Program-made: the position numbers and the translations under genes
Assembly: GCA_033439295.1 (NCBI GenBank)
Contig: JAVTLE010000023.1
Span: 2,702,530-2,766,529 of the forward strand
Reading direction: 5' to 3'
DNA length: 64,000 bases
Origin: Deuterostichococcus epilithicus
Taxonomy: Eukaryota > Chlorophyta > Trebouxiophyceae > Prasiolales > Stichococcaceae
In this document: positions 28,563 to 40,634 of the stretch, piece after piece
Layout of the letters: the number at the start of each line of letters is the position of its first letter
Position numbering within the stretch: the first letter of the stretch is position 1
The notes under the pieces: model-generated
What the model was told of the DNA's origin: nothing
The model's input: the letters and a program-made list of their open reading frames with translations, nothing else
Database searches by the model: none

Positions 28563-31500
28563 ATGATATCGCAGAACACCAGATCACTCTTGGTTCACAA
28601 ACGGCTGAGTAGTCCCGCGCCTTGCTGCACCTCAGTCCTCCGCGCCGCAACCTCAAGGTCAGTAGCCAGTCGCACCCGGTCCCAGAGGCACGGCGCTGTC
28701 GCAGAGCAGCAGCAGCAGCAGGCGGATCGATCCATGGAGCAGCCACAGCACGCCAGTCTTGGGGCCGATCCCAGCACAGACCCCGACAAGCCCATCTATC
28801 ATGTGGCGCCGCGCGAGGGGTGGGCAAATGACGGCAACGGATTTATCTTCCACGAGGGCCGCTATCACATGTGCGGACGCCTTCCTCTGGCACACATCGA
28901 GTGATCGCTGACCTCTTCAAGAAAAGCAGCTTGTCGCTCATCACACTCAACATGGTCCGGCAGGCCGTAATCTGGCTGTGTTGCACCTTCCACCAGCATA
29001 TTGCCAAGCAGCGCCTGCGTGCGCCACACGTGCTGCGGGCATGCCTGTGGCGCCATGGACCCGGGAATCGCTTCAGTAGGGCCGAAAGCAGGGCGCTGAT
29101 GTATGCCCATCAACCCGTCGCCATGCTCAGGTTTTACCAGCACATCCCGGGCAGCAGCGACTGGGCATGGCGCATGTGCTGGGGCCACGCCTCCAGCGCA
29201 GACCTGATCAACTGGGAGCACGAGCCTATCGCCCTGCGGCCCACGCCAGGTGCCCGACCGGGGCACGCCAGCAAGCTGCACGGCGCAGCCGATTCGCAGG
29301 CGGCGTGCACATGTTTGGCGGGGGGTGGCAGCGCCGCGCCTGTCCTGGCGCCTTGTCCTGGGGCGGCTCATGGAGAGTATTGCACGTTGCTGCTTTCCGT
29401 GGTGAGGCGACTCCCAGTCGCAAAACCGATCGCCAGACGAAGAAGCGCTGACGGGTGGTCGCCTGCGCAGGCGGGCCTGACGAGAAGGGCTGCTGGTCGG
29501 GGTGCTGCGCCGTGGACCAGCATGGCGTGCCCACGATCCTCTACACTGGCGTCAGGTATCCACGGTTCAGTGCGTGTTGAGCATGGGAGAGAGATCCTGT
29601 GTCAGGGGAACTCGTGGAAGCACACGCAACAACACTGGCCCTTGCGCTCACAGCGTCTCAACCAGAGTCACGGGCTGTTGCAGGCTGGGTGCGGGGCCGT
29701 ACCCACAGCTGCCAGAGGAGGTGGCGGTGGGGCAACCTGTGATCGAGGTCCAGTGCGCGGCGACTGCTGACCCCGGTGCGTTTTGCGTCCTGCATTGCAT
29801 CGCACGCTCACCAGCACACTAGCTGATGGAGCTGCATAAGTGGATCTCGGCGCGGCTGGCGGTTCCAGTTCTGTGGCCCGGCGCATGTCACATGCGCACA
29901 CTTGGAGCTGAGATGCTCACCAGTCTGGGATGCAAATGCCCAGAGCCTCCTGGATATGCAGGGGACAAGTCCCGAAGCGGCCGGAGGTTTCCTGAATGCA
30001 GCAGGAATGTCTTATCCCACTCTTCCCATGCAGTTAACTGTCTGGCAACAACACGACGTCTGAGGTCTACTTTCGCAGACGACAAGCGGATGCACGAGTG
30101 GACCAAAGTGGCAGACCCTATCATCCCCGCGGCGCCGCCGGGCCTCAAGGTCACAGGCTTTCGGGACCCCTTCGTCATCCAGACCGGCGGCAAGGTGAGC
30201 CGACACCACCGAGTGCTCGAGGAGTTATGTTGCGCCCTTTAGTGCCTGTCGCCTGTCGACCCTGAAGTCGCATCCATCATCTGCACAGGGTGCCCACCCA
30301 CCCTGTGTCATGCGTCAAGCAGCAACAGGCCTTTGGCCTGTGCACTGCCATGCGATGAACACATTTTGCAGGAGTCCGATTGGTAGGACCTTTGCCTGCA
30401 GGACCGGGATTGGCTGCTGGTGCTCGGCAGCGGCATCGCCGGCCAGGGCGGCGCGCTGCTGCTCTACCGCTCCCGCCAGCTGTCCTCGGGTGACTTTCGC
30501 CCTGCACAAGTTGGTCTTTGCGCAGCATGATTCTTTGTACAGCCAAGCACGACCGCAATGTGCATCTAATATAATTTTTATCCATACCACACCAAACCCT
30601 GTGGACGAGCACGCTCCAGAACCTCAAAATTTGAATACCTGGTGCAGGCTGGGAGTATGTGGGGCCGCTGTGCGCGGGCAAGCAGTTGCCTGGCGAGGAG
30701 CACGACACAGGGGCTATGTGGGAGTGCCCCTTCTTCGTGCCCCTGCCGGCATCCGGCGCCAGTGCAGGTACTCTTCAGTCACATTCTTCCTCACGACCGC
30801 AAGACGCGACGGTCCAGCGCTCTGTGACGATGCCGCTTCATCACACCTCTGTGAAGGCGCCCGAGCAAATGCCCCTCCCTGGATATTGCCTGCAAACGAA
30901 GCGCTCCTGCCCAGAAATTGGGCTCCGCAGCATGGCCACACTCGTGCCCTCTGCTGGGCAATCCAGCCTGCAGCCTGCGGGAAGTTCAACCATCTTTCCG
31001 ACAGGCCGACTGCCGTGCGGCCAACGACCCACAGTGCGCATCAGAACCTTGTCCCTATCCGCAGGCGTGTCCGCAGACGGCGGCGCGGCGCCGGATGGCG
31101 AGGACTACATCATGTGCGTATCGCCATACCCCCACATGAGCGCGGCGCCCACCAACGCCTGCCTGTACTGGATTGGGCGGTATGCTGATGGGCGGTTCGA
31201 CCTGGAGCACGCGGCAGGTGCGTGCCCTGACAGCTTCGAAAATCACCTTTGCGTCTGGGAACCTGCTTCCGTAGGGGTTGGAATGGCGCATATGCCTGCG
31301 AAAAGAGTTTATATGGGTTATGGGGTCATGGTGTCAGCCTCGAACGCTGGTAATGCACCGATCATGCTGAGGGGTTGCCATATCGGCAGGCCTGCCTGGT
31401 ACCTGCTCGGTCCACCACCGTGCGCCCCAGCCGCCGCCCGCCACCCGCAGCCCGCACACGTCCGTGAGTGCGAGTGCCGTCTCGTGCCCATGCCAAAGCC

Positions 31501-33308
31501 GCCGCGACTGCGCCACAGCCGCCGCGTGCTGCCCGCAGGCCCATGTGTGCTGGACTTGGGGGACGCGCTGTACGCGCCAAATTGCTTTGCAGACGGAAGA
31601 GGCCGGCGCATCATGCTGGGCTGGCTGCAGGAGCTGGGCGCCCGCGGCGCCAGCAGCGGCTTCGACTACAGCGGCTGCCTCACGCTGCCGCGCGTGCTGT
31701 CGCGCCGGGGTGCGACCCCCTTGTGGTACCTCTGCTGTTTTTCCCCTGCACGCTGGCAGCAGCGCATCCGGACTGGTGCACCAGATGCTATCCCGCGAGT
31801 GGTGCTGCACCACAGCCACTTCACATGGACACCGTCCCAGAAGCACAGGCTGCTTCACGGCTTGGAGACTCTGCGAACAAGTCCGTTGGTTGGCGCATTT
31901 CATGTCTCCATGTCCTTGCCATCGCGGCTGCAGGCGACAGGTTGCACAAGGCGCCTGCGCCAGAGCTGCCGAGCCTGCGCTATGCTGGTTGCTCATGTGC
32001 CAGCGAGCCGAGGCATCCAGTCACGTGTAGCTCAGATGTCCACTCCCTTGCTGGGCCCCGCAGGCGACAGGCTGCACCAGGCTCCGGCGCCGGAGCTGCT
32101 GGGCCTTCGCAGGGAGGACGCCGCCTGGCGCCTGGACGACTTCAGTGTCTACGGCGCCCGGGCGACGCTGGTGCCCCGCGTCTCAGGCGCAGCCCTGAAC
32201 GTGGAGGTGGCTCTGGACACTGCCGCCTCTTCAGCGACGGCGTTCAGTGTGCTGCTGGTGGGCAACGGCGCCGGCGCCGACGGCGGCGCCGCCGCCATCA
32301 GCACGGCCGTCACGGTGGACTGGGCCGCCGGCACGCTGCAGGTGACCTCCGGTTGTGTCCCCCTGGTGCATCTGTGCGCAGCCGGTGGCCGCCCCGTTGC
32401 TTCTGGACTTTGGGCGCTCGCCTGGGGCAGCAGCACGTCTCCTGCGTCAAACTGGCTGCTGTGCGTCTGAAATGCCAGGCCCTGCGGCACACGAAATTCA
32501 AGTCTTCCACATGCGTGCGCGTGGCGTCAGACCCATACCAGCACCTGCTGCAAACAGGTGCACCAGTTGGACGGCGTCGACACGGAGGCGTACACCTTTG
32601 AGCCAGCGGATGCGCGCAGCAGCGTCGGCGGCACGGTGCAGCTGGAGGCGGGGCAGCCCATCCACCTGCAGGTGTTCCTGGACCATTCCGCCCTGGAGGT
32701 GAGGAACTCACATTGCGACGCTTGCAGACGCCAGAGGAGGGGTCGCCGCCATGCNTGGGGGGTGGTTGTTGTGTGTGTGTGTGTGTGTGGGGGGAGGGGG
32801 GGAGACCGCCCCGCCTGGCTCGGGGCGGTGCGGTGCCATTGGGCACGATGGCACCTGAAGAGTCTCGGGAGCAGGGGACTGGTCATGCATGAGTTTCGCC
32901 GGACTTGATGGCGTGTCCGCTTTTGATGGCAGCGCCTGACAATGCAACGCCCGGTTCTTGCGACGCTATGTCATGTGAAACCTCTGCTGGACCAGCTGTG
33001 ATCCTGCTCGCCAAACTGTAAGCGGCATGGGAACCGCAGAGTTCACAGCGCTTGCAGGGCACCCTGCGCCAACCGACCTGGTCCGGAAAACAGGTGTCCT
33101 GTCACAGCACCACTGCCGGAACCCACATGCGGCACTTGCACTGCAGGTCTTCCTGGGGACGGGGGAGACGCTGTCCACACGTGTCTACCGACGGGTGCCG
33201 CCAGCTGCGGCAAAGGGTGCGGGCATCGCGCTCGTCGCCCACGGCGGCACTGCGGCGGTCACCGACGCGCAAGCCTTTGAGATGGGCAGCATATGGCGCG
33301 CCAACTGA
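28563..33308 (+). CDS. Glycoside hydrolase family 32 beta-fructofuranosidase (invertase)
   Basis: Hydrolyses beta-fructosyl bonds in sucrose or fructans. Exons: 28563-28870, 29131-29249, 29471-29555, 29684-29775, 30079-30194, 30402-30489, 30648-30767, 31065-31217, 31539-31709, 32064-32341, 32558-32698, 33147-33308; 610 residues, in frame throughout. The first about 60 residues are Ser/Arg/Leu-rich, like a transit peptide. The nucleophile motif is WANDGNGF (Asp90; the usual motif is NDPNG), then [20 protein letters not shown] (Asp231, transition-state stabiliser), MWECPFF (Glu295, acid/base), LYAPNCF and a C-terminal beta-sandwich ending [14 protein letters not shown]. All three catalytic acids are present. 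One unread base (n) lies in the last intron at 32755. The family is certain; sucrose versus fructan use is not. Confidence 0.94.
32769..32790. repeat. (GT)n microsatellite with adjacent ambiguous base
   Basis: A TTGTTGTGTG... tract followed by G-runs lies in the last GH32 intron, next to the single 'n' at 32755. The homopolymers and the dinucleotide run make this the least reliable sequence in the window. It is intronic, so it does not change the protein. Confidence 0.8.
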
Positions 33309-34405
33309 GGGGGTTCTGCCTGGAATTGATATGGGAGTGCACTGGGGATTGACGGCAAGGAGGGAGGCACTCACAGGCATACCTGATGCCATGGGCGGCG
33401 GACTGGTTGGGTTTGTGTGTTTGTTGCTGTCATGATGTTTGAGAGAGGGGGGGAGGTTGGTTATTTTTGCGGCATATTCTTTTCCGGAAAAGGCGGTCTG
33501 CTGAGTATTTGGGAGCTACAGGCAGAGGCAGAGGGCGTGGAAAACGGCCAACCAGGCCTGGCGCGGCTGCGGCTTGGCAAGGTGGGATGAAGTTTTTGCA
33601 GTTACCTCGCCTGTAGACACACCTCCGATGCAGCCCGTTCCATGCCGTGCACTAAGAATTTGCACCCGGCGTTTTTAGAGGCTGCTACAGCAAATGCCCG
33701 TGCGTGTCTGCTTTGCATGCTGTCGGATCCCCAGCAGGGGCTTTCACCTGGCAGCATGTGACTGCCCTGGGCACAGGTGGGGTGCTGGTGACAGCAGGTG
33801 GAGGCTGCCTGTGTATGGTGTCTGACGAGCCTGTTTTGCTCGCAGGCGGAGGTGGCCCGCTCAGGCAATCGAATTAATTACCGGTAGGGAATGAGACAAT
33901 TGCAACAAAGATAGGTTTACACCAACCCACTGTGACCTGCAAGGCATCTGTACCCAGCCTGTCCGCAGGTGGCATCACTCGCAAACGTGAGGATGTCACC
34001 TGCTAGAATTTGACCCTGGCAAGGAACTGGAGCATAGGTAGATATACACATCTGCTTCATGCCCCACACCCATGCAGTATAAGATTTCCAAAACTTATGG
34101 ACTCATGGCCGAGGGATGGTCGAGACCATATCTCACCCTCCCCGTGTCTTGACTGGCATAGTATTCAGGCTACCGTCTCAGTTCGCACGCACTGGCATCA
34201 CCTCCTGCAGTCACGAACGGTGGAAGGTGAGTGGCGCAGCGAATTGGTCGGCGGCAGGCCTGACCAGGTGCACAGCTGCCAGTGAGCCCAGCCATCTGAT
34301 CCACGGGGAGCGTGACGGCGGCCGACAGAAAGCAGGTGCAGACATGTGCCGCAACTACAGGACAGGTATTTACTCAAGGTTCAGGGTTGAGAAGAAGGGG
34401 CCAGG
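33309..34405. other. Convergent intergenic region
   Basis: About 1.1 kb lies between the GH32 stop (+) and the carbonic anhydrase stop (-). Open frames here are short, lack motifs and have no splice partners. I see G-rich tracts near 33440 and an AT-rich patch near 33870, and nothing I can call. Confidence 0.4.
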
Positions 34406-36320
34406 TCAGACTCTGCGACGCACCAGGATGTCGACGCCTCCGTGCTCCACGTTGTAGATGGCGGCCACGACGGTGACCTCGGCCTGCGTGTCGGCTGGCA
34501 GACCTGCCCTCAGGCCAGCGACAACGGCGCGCGCGGCGTGCTTCGAGTTCTCTTTTACGACCTGCATGAGACGAGTCGTGTTGGGGTTGTTCTCGGTGCC
34601 GGCACCCAAAGCGCAGCTGTGTGAAGCGCAAGGGGAGCTCCGGCTCTTGCTACTGCGGGGAGTGCAGGCTTGGCAGAGGCGATGCCGGCTTAGCAGGGGT
34701 GCGCAACGCAAGCCGGCTTTAGGCTTTAGGGCGGCGCACCTCGCCCTTGAAGTCCGCATCGTCCTTGTCCCCGTGCCTGCACCGTCACTCCCGGGCAATG
34801 TCAGAGCAGTCTCAGCAAATTGTGGCAATGACAGTGGCACACAGCACATCGCAGCAGGGCATGGAAGCCAAGTCCTGCCACGGGGCAAATTCGAGCTGCA
34901 GGAAGAGCCCCTCGAAAGCTGTGCAATGGCGACCCACCCGTGGGTGTGGCAGGCGTGCACTGCGGGGTGGATGTCCGCCACCAGGCTGGAGATGGGGTTC
35001 TTCGCCTGGGCGCGCCAAAACCTTGCAGGGTCAGAGATTCACGACCAACAGTGCCCCAGAAAAGGCCGGGTGCTGCTGACAGGGATCCATACTGGTGCTG
35101 CATGTGTGCCCGAGTGAGCAAGCAAGCATCAGTCGGGTACCGTGCCCCTGGTAGGGAGGGCGGACTCACGTCGGGTGGCCCCGAGCTCTTGCCCGCCTTG
35201 TAGGCGTCCACAGTCGCGGAGATGGCGCCGCCTGCAGCAAAGCATTGCGGACGAGTGTAAGTTCTTTGTTAAAACCTTGCTGGTCCAGATGCCAATTCCC
35301 TACCACAGGCTCGGCTTGTCCTCGTCAAAGAGTGGGCACACACAGAAGAGGGATGATGCCTGGGCGAGAGCGAACAAGGCGCACATCTGGTGTGGCCCAG
35401 CACCACGATGACCCGGCTCTTGAGTTGCGCGACGGCAAACAGGAGGCTGCCCATCGCGTGCGGGCCCGCCGCCAAGTTGCCCGCCACCCTGCATCAGCAC
35501 ACCAGGCGATCCAGGTCAAACTCGCTGGCTAGACATGATTGTGCGCAGGCGGCCGGCCGCCGCCGCAGCGCAGCAGCATGGGGCAGAGTCACACACGACC
35601 ATGGCGTCGCTGCACGATGCCCTGACAGCGGCCTCCACACCTGACCACGAAGAGGTCGCCGACACCCTTGTCGAAAACCAACTCCGGAGGGCTGCGGCTG
35701 TCCGAGCAGGCGAGCACGGCCACCTTTGGCGCCTGGCCTGCCGCCAGCTGCAAGCAGCGACACAGTGAGCCATCAGATAGGCATCTGCAGCTCGGCGATA
35801 GTCCGGAAATCACAGGCAGCGGCAATGGGCGCCAAATGAATCTTCCAGGTGGGTGCAACGTGCCTGCTTGACCAGCTTGTTGTCGGCTACGCAGGTCTGC
35901 AGTGTGCCCTGCGGGTCGTGACAACGACACGGGCGTCAGTGCCGAGCTTGCTGTGGCTGTAACACTCACCCTGCAGAGATTAATACAGGATCAGATGACT
36001 AGCCAACGACCCTGCACACGCCGCGGGCCGGATATTGTGGCTCCGATCATACACCCAAAACGACTGGCTGATAACGACTTGCTGATGCTTATCGGATCGT
36101 ACAGCCCTGCCGCGCACGCGCGATCGGTGCCCAGCAACCACGCAAAACTGGGCAGATCACATCGCGACCTGCTGCCTGGCGATCGACTGGTCAGCTGCAC
36201 GTCGTAGTCACATCACACGTCACATCCTCACAGTCGTCCCACCTCAGTGAAGCGCTGGTTGCCGTCCATCAGGTCCTGCAGCGTTGCTGCGTTCGTTGGA
36301 GTTGCCCCAGTGAACGCCAT
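34406..36320 (-). CDS. Beta-carbonic anhydrase
   Basis: Zinc enzyme interconverting CO2 and bicarbonate. Exons: 36320-36243, 35908-35864, 35747-35641, 35488-35385, 35231-35170, 35005-34938, 34776-34740, 34591-34406; 228 residues, all in frame. Zinc ligands are Cys54 (ACSDSR), His109 and Cys112 (GHTRC); Asp56 and Arg58 form the catalytic dyad. [16 protein letters not shown] and [20 protein letters not shown] are class signatures. The C-terminus ([19 protein letters not shown]) is the usual last strand. The exon ending at 35864 appears to use a GC donor (CAG|GCACGT), and the last exon a GAG acceptor. The start [17 protein letters not shown] shows no transit or signal peptide, so a cytosolic enzyme is the simplest reading. 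Part of the CO2-handling set typical of algae. Confidence 0.92.
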
Positions 36321-36577
36321 GGTGCGTCGTGGACGGTGGACGCTGGCAGGTCACAGCGGTAGCGGTGTGAGAGTGTGACAAGTGAGAGTCACAGATAGCG
36401 AGTCTCAATCTCGTGCGCTTGCTACAAAGCGTGGCTGAAGGACTCGATTTCAGGCAGTCCTAATGCCAAGATGAACCACGCATTATTCTGTGCAACCTTC
36501 TGCTGCGTGCTGCGAGCCACTCCTTCTGGAACTCATCCATGCGCTTCAGATCACAAGGGGAATGAAGGGAACAAATC
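36321..36577. other. Upstream region of the carbonic anhydrase gene
   Basis: This short stretch lies between the carbonic anhydrase ATG and the 3' end proposed for the exon-copy gene. It should carry the carbonic anhydrase promoter. No element is identified. Confidence 0.35.
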
Positions 36578-37113
36578 CTACGTGGGTTCCTTGGCTGCGA
36601 CGCCGGCGTCGCCCCTGCACGTGGTCACCGGTCTATTCACCTGACTAAAGCAACTGGCACATGCACCAGGCCGTTTGCAGGGCGGCAAGCCTATTCGCCG
36701 AATCAATCGTGCGCCAAGGTGCCAGCTTGTGGGATGTGTACGAGCAGGGGGAATAATCACCCGGAGCCCCGACCGAAGAGCGCCTTGAGGCCCAGGCCCG
36801 CTCCGACGGCGATGGCCAGCGCCGCCGCAACACCTTTTGGGGTCCCGAAGAACGACGCGGCCTCCTCCTGCTGGTGCTTCGCCGCCCCGGCCGCGCTGCT
36901 GACCTCCACAAACTGCTGAGGGCGATGTTCCAGAGGGCTGACGCTCAGCGAGTCAGTCGTCTCAGCCGATGGCGTGCTGCGGTTGCTGCTGTCCTGTGAC
37001 GCCCTGCACTGCTGCCTGAGCGAGGCCGAGCGGCGAACGTGCGTGACGGGGTACCTCCTGCCAGTCTGCAGGCTACCGCGCATGCATGGCGGTTGGCTCC
37101 GTGCCTGCAACAT
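36578..37113 (-). CDS. Inverted, truncated copy of methyltransferase exon 1; possible small plastid protein gene
   Basis: From ATG 37113 this strand encodes a close relative of residues 1-125 of the methyltransferase at 12315. Shared blocks include SLQTGRR, QQCRASQDS, STPSAET, PLEHRPQQFVE and GTPKG(A/V)AAALA...GLGL(R/K)ALFGRGS. The SAM domain is absent. Read through, the frame stops at 36757. If the ancestral donor (CTCCGG|GTGATT) is used with a CAG acceptor, a second exon ending at 36578 (GGDAGVAAKEPT) keeps frame and gives about 131 residues. About 70 bp upstream of the ATG also matches the parent gene's leader. It may be a relic or a new small protein made of a transit peptide plus one hydrophobic helix. 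The duplication is certain; expression is not. Confidence 0.55.
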
Positions 37114-37613
37114 GGCTGCGATCGTGACTCAAAATCAAGATCGCTTGTCCTGTACCCACCCGGCTGCCTAGATCATCAGCGACTCACGACGAGAAGTAAT
37201 ATGGTCGTGAGTGGCTGTCGTGAGTTGCTGTCGTGAGGCTGGGGCTCGTTATCCTTATTTTATTATAGGTAGTCGGTGACCATGTCCACAGATGAAACCC
37301 TATATCTCCTCGTTTGAATTAGCTCTAGTTTGCCCTAAATTTTCTGACCTTTGGACTTCTGCTTGGCAGGGAGGGACTCGGCACCTGGAAAACATATTGC
37401 CTCGTGCCATGGTGCATCACTTGGAAACCGATATTTGCAAGTTAAACTTCGAATGCGGCTTACGTCCGCTCACACACAACCCACTACCTGCGGGTTCCGG
37501 CACCCTCTACAGTTGTACCTCCGAATTTGCGATCGACCTGGTGGAGCCTGGCCCACCGCTGAACGGGCTTTGAGATCACTTGGTTCAAAGTTGCAATCTG
37601 TCTGAAATCACCT

Positions 37614-40081
37614 ATGGCGCAGTGCCCTGCCCCGACTTTCGAGCCGCCGATCTCCTCGCCATTGGCTCATCTCGCCAACGGCGGGGCAGCTCAGCCACCG
37701 CTGCAGCGCGAGCTCTTTGCGCGATTCGAGGTGCGCAATAAAATGCTGAGGTATTTTACTGGAGCGCGAGATCTGTCTGTGCGACGGTGTCCGCACGCCT
37801 GTGCCTTGCTTCGCGAGATGCATCTGCGGTCAGGCTCCCTGCCGATGCGCCCATGTTGCATGACTGTGGCGCTTGCAGGTTCAGAAGGTACTCGGAAAGG
37901 GGAGCTACGGCAGCGCTTACAGAGCGAAGCGAATCTCAGATGGCAAGCTGTACGCGATAAAGGTGCGGCAGCAGTGCAGCAGCGCTGACGTGTTGATGGC
38001 ACCGCCGCTGCATCCTGAACGTGGCATGCGCTGGATGGCCTGGGCAGCCCGAGACGCTCGGATTACGCGCGATTCGCTGGATGAGAACGTTGAGTTCTCG
38101 CGTTCATGCAGGAGGCTGACATCCAAAAGATGTCGCATGCCGAGCGCGAGGATGCTGTCAACGAGATCCGGCTGCTGGCGTCGATCCGCCACGAAAACAT
38201 CTGCCGCTACCACGAGGCCTTCCTGGACGGCAACTTCCTCTGCATTGTGATGGAGTTTGCACCCAATGGTGACCTGTCGCGCTTCATCAGGAAGGGGCAA
38301 GAAGTCAAAAAGGTATGTAATATCTAATATGCGCATCGTGCGCCGCTGTTGCCTTACCATGCATACATAGTACCTGAAGTTGTGGCGGCTGAAGTACTGG
38401 CAGTGCCGGCCGCCTTGCCATGGCAATCAGCGTGCACGATGAGGCATCGATATGCTGATGACGTGTGCTTTGTAACCTCTGGTATGTAGGCATTCCCTGA
38501 GGACCTGATTTGGAAGTATCTGACAGGTATGGAACCTGCTGCTTTGGGCTCACTGCGCACAGGCAGGGCCCTTGCACGCTATCGCTCTGCGCTGATGTGA
38601 CTTGAGGCTGCGGTCTGCAGTCGGACCCTCCCAAGTTTTGTTTGTTACATTCTTATTGTCAGAAATATGCCTCGGGCTTTACGTCCTCCATGCAAACAAG
38701 ATCCTGCACCGTGACATCAAAGCTGCCAACGTTTTCGTTGGTGACAAAGACTGCATCAAGGTACAACCCTGCCAAATGATGTCTCATGGGCTCGAGCGAG
38801 CGCCACCAGGCCTGCGAACTTTCCTGAGCAACTGGCTGAATCATGCCGTCGGCGGCAGCATGTGGCAACATTGACAAAGGCTCGATTCGAATCGCTGCGG
38901 CGTGCATGCGCAGCTAGGCGACCTTGGTATTGCCAAGCTGGCAAAGACAGAGGGCATGGCGGCGAAAACCCAGATTGGTGCGATGGCAGTGCAGCTACTG
39001 CATCATCTAGATCTGTGCTGGTGGCTGGGCTGGTGTTGTAACCCGCTTACGATGGCACGCGCATGCAGATAATGTCGTTGGCCGCCAACGTCTGTCGCAG
39101 GCACGCCACACTATATGCCGCCAGAGATCTGGTACAACAGGCCGTATGGTGCACCGGCGGACATCTGGGCTGTCGGCTGCCTGCTGTACGAGCTTATGAC
39201 ATACAAGTAAAATTTCAGTCCATGGTTGTCATTTCTACTTCCCCAATTCCTTTCCTGACGGCTCATCGGCGGTGTTTTTGGCACAATAATAGTCATTTGA
39301 TGTACAGGCGGTGAAACGCTCGTGCTGGGCCATGCTTGCAGGGTGCCCTTCGAGGGAAGCAGCATGGGCGCGCTGCGGGACGCTGTCGTCGCCTGCAGCT
39401 ACAAGCCGGTGAGACATCCTCTGCAGTTGACGTCGTTTGCAGTGGCTCTTGGACAGCGCCGCCCAGCCTCAGCTGCACATTGCGCAGGGTGACAACGCAA
39501 GGCACGACCCTACAATTGTGGTCCCTGACAGTCACTGTTGCTGTCTCCTGCAGGTGAAGCCTGGGAAGTACAGCGTCGAGCTGGTCAATCTGATGCAGAC
39601 CATGCTGCAGCTGAACCCGGCCAAGCGCGCGACGCTGATCACCATCCTCCAGCACTCGAAGGTCAGTGGCATGCCGACGCGCATTTTGGGTTCTTGGCTG
39701 CTTGCGGCAACATAGTGCAACGACTGCACATTATTCAGCATAAAAGCGCCTTGCGATTCGAATTGGCATCACGATGATGCATTCATCATGTGCGCAGGTC
39801 CAGGCGAAGCTCGCCAAGCTGCCGCAGAGCCAGCTGGCCTTCATGCCGCCAGATGTGCTGAAAACGATACAGGTGCCGTGCGTGTCATGCATTGGTGCAC
39901 CTGCAGCTCACCACGTGGTTGGACATGCGCATGCAATTTGCAACTTCGTCGCTGGGCATTCCAGCTGTCAAGTGAAAGACAGGGCGCGTCTGGTGTTGCT
40001 GTGCAGGTGCCGCTCGACCTGCGGAACCTGAGCTCAATTCTGCCGGCGGCTGACTACCGCGAAGCTATGGAGACGTCCTGA
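37614..40081 (+). CDS. NIMA-related (NEK) family Ser/Thr protein kinase
   Basis: Exons: 37614-37730, 37879-37962, 38112-38312, 38490-38526, 38663-38760, 38914-38977, 39101-39206, 39342-39408, 39554-39661, 39798-39872, 40007-40081; 343 residues, all in frame. Glycine loop GKGSYG (45-50), catalytic Lys67 (YAIK), HRDIKAAN (Asp164), DLG in place of DFG (Asp182), and GTPHYMPPE activation-segment end followed by [36 protein letters not shown] and [14 protein letters not shown] are NEK-like. The protein ends soon after the kinase domain; the coiled-coil and regulatory tail common in NEKs are missing. NEKs act in cell cycle and cilia. Whether this one serves cilia, in a lineage often lacking them, cannot be read here. 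Confidence 0.9.
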
Positions 40082-40634
40082 CTTACAGCTTCTATGCTGT
40101 CGAGCGTAACACCCGTCGTGATCTGAGGCACAGCGTGCAGTTCTTACAAAGCTTCTGAGCAGCCTCACCCCTCCCCTGTCTCTAACTAGGCTACCCTTTG
40201 ATTTAGCATTGGCGGCTACTGCTCAGTACACCATCAGCCCCAGCTTTCGGACGAACGTGTGAAAGACGTCACAAACTGAAAGAATCGGGACGACAGAAAT
40301 CACGCCGCAGGTCGAAACCGACACCATGCACACATGTAGAAGACCTACCAAAATCTGCCGGCTCAGCGTAGTGATCTCTGCTAACGCCGGCACAGCATGA
40401 CCCGCGCACCCGCAGCAGCTCACGTGCTGCACAGTGCTGCTTAAAGAAGGCTGGGTCGTCCAGAGCACAGCGTCCTTCTCCTTTGTCGCGAGAGCAGTTG
40501 GCGCCAGACCAGCACGCGCCATGCCGCCGCTGCCACTGGCGCCGCTGCCCTGCGGCACCAGAGCTGCCGATGCACTGTGGGAAACCGGAGAAGCCCCGGC
40601 GCCCGCCCTCTGCCGGTTCCCCGCCGCCGCACCG

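Noticed and set aside
31922-31990. Additional GH32 exon encoding [15 protein letters not shown]
   Set aside because: It is a degenerate copy of the start of the exon at 32064 without a matching donor that restores the family sequence, so it is treated as a decoy duplicate.
30659-32470. 603-codon open frame on the + strand inside the GH32 locus
   Set aside because: It reads through introns of the GH32 gene. Only parts match the family, and the spliced model with 12 in-phase exons explains them better.
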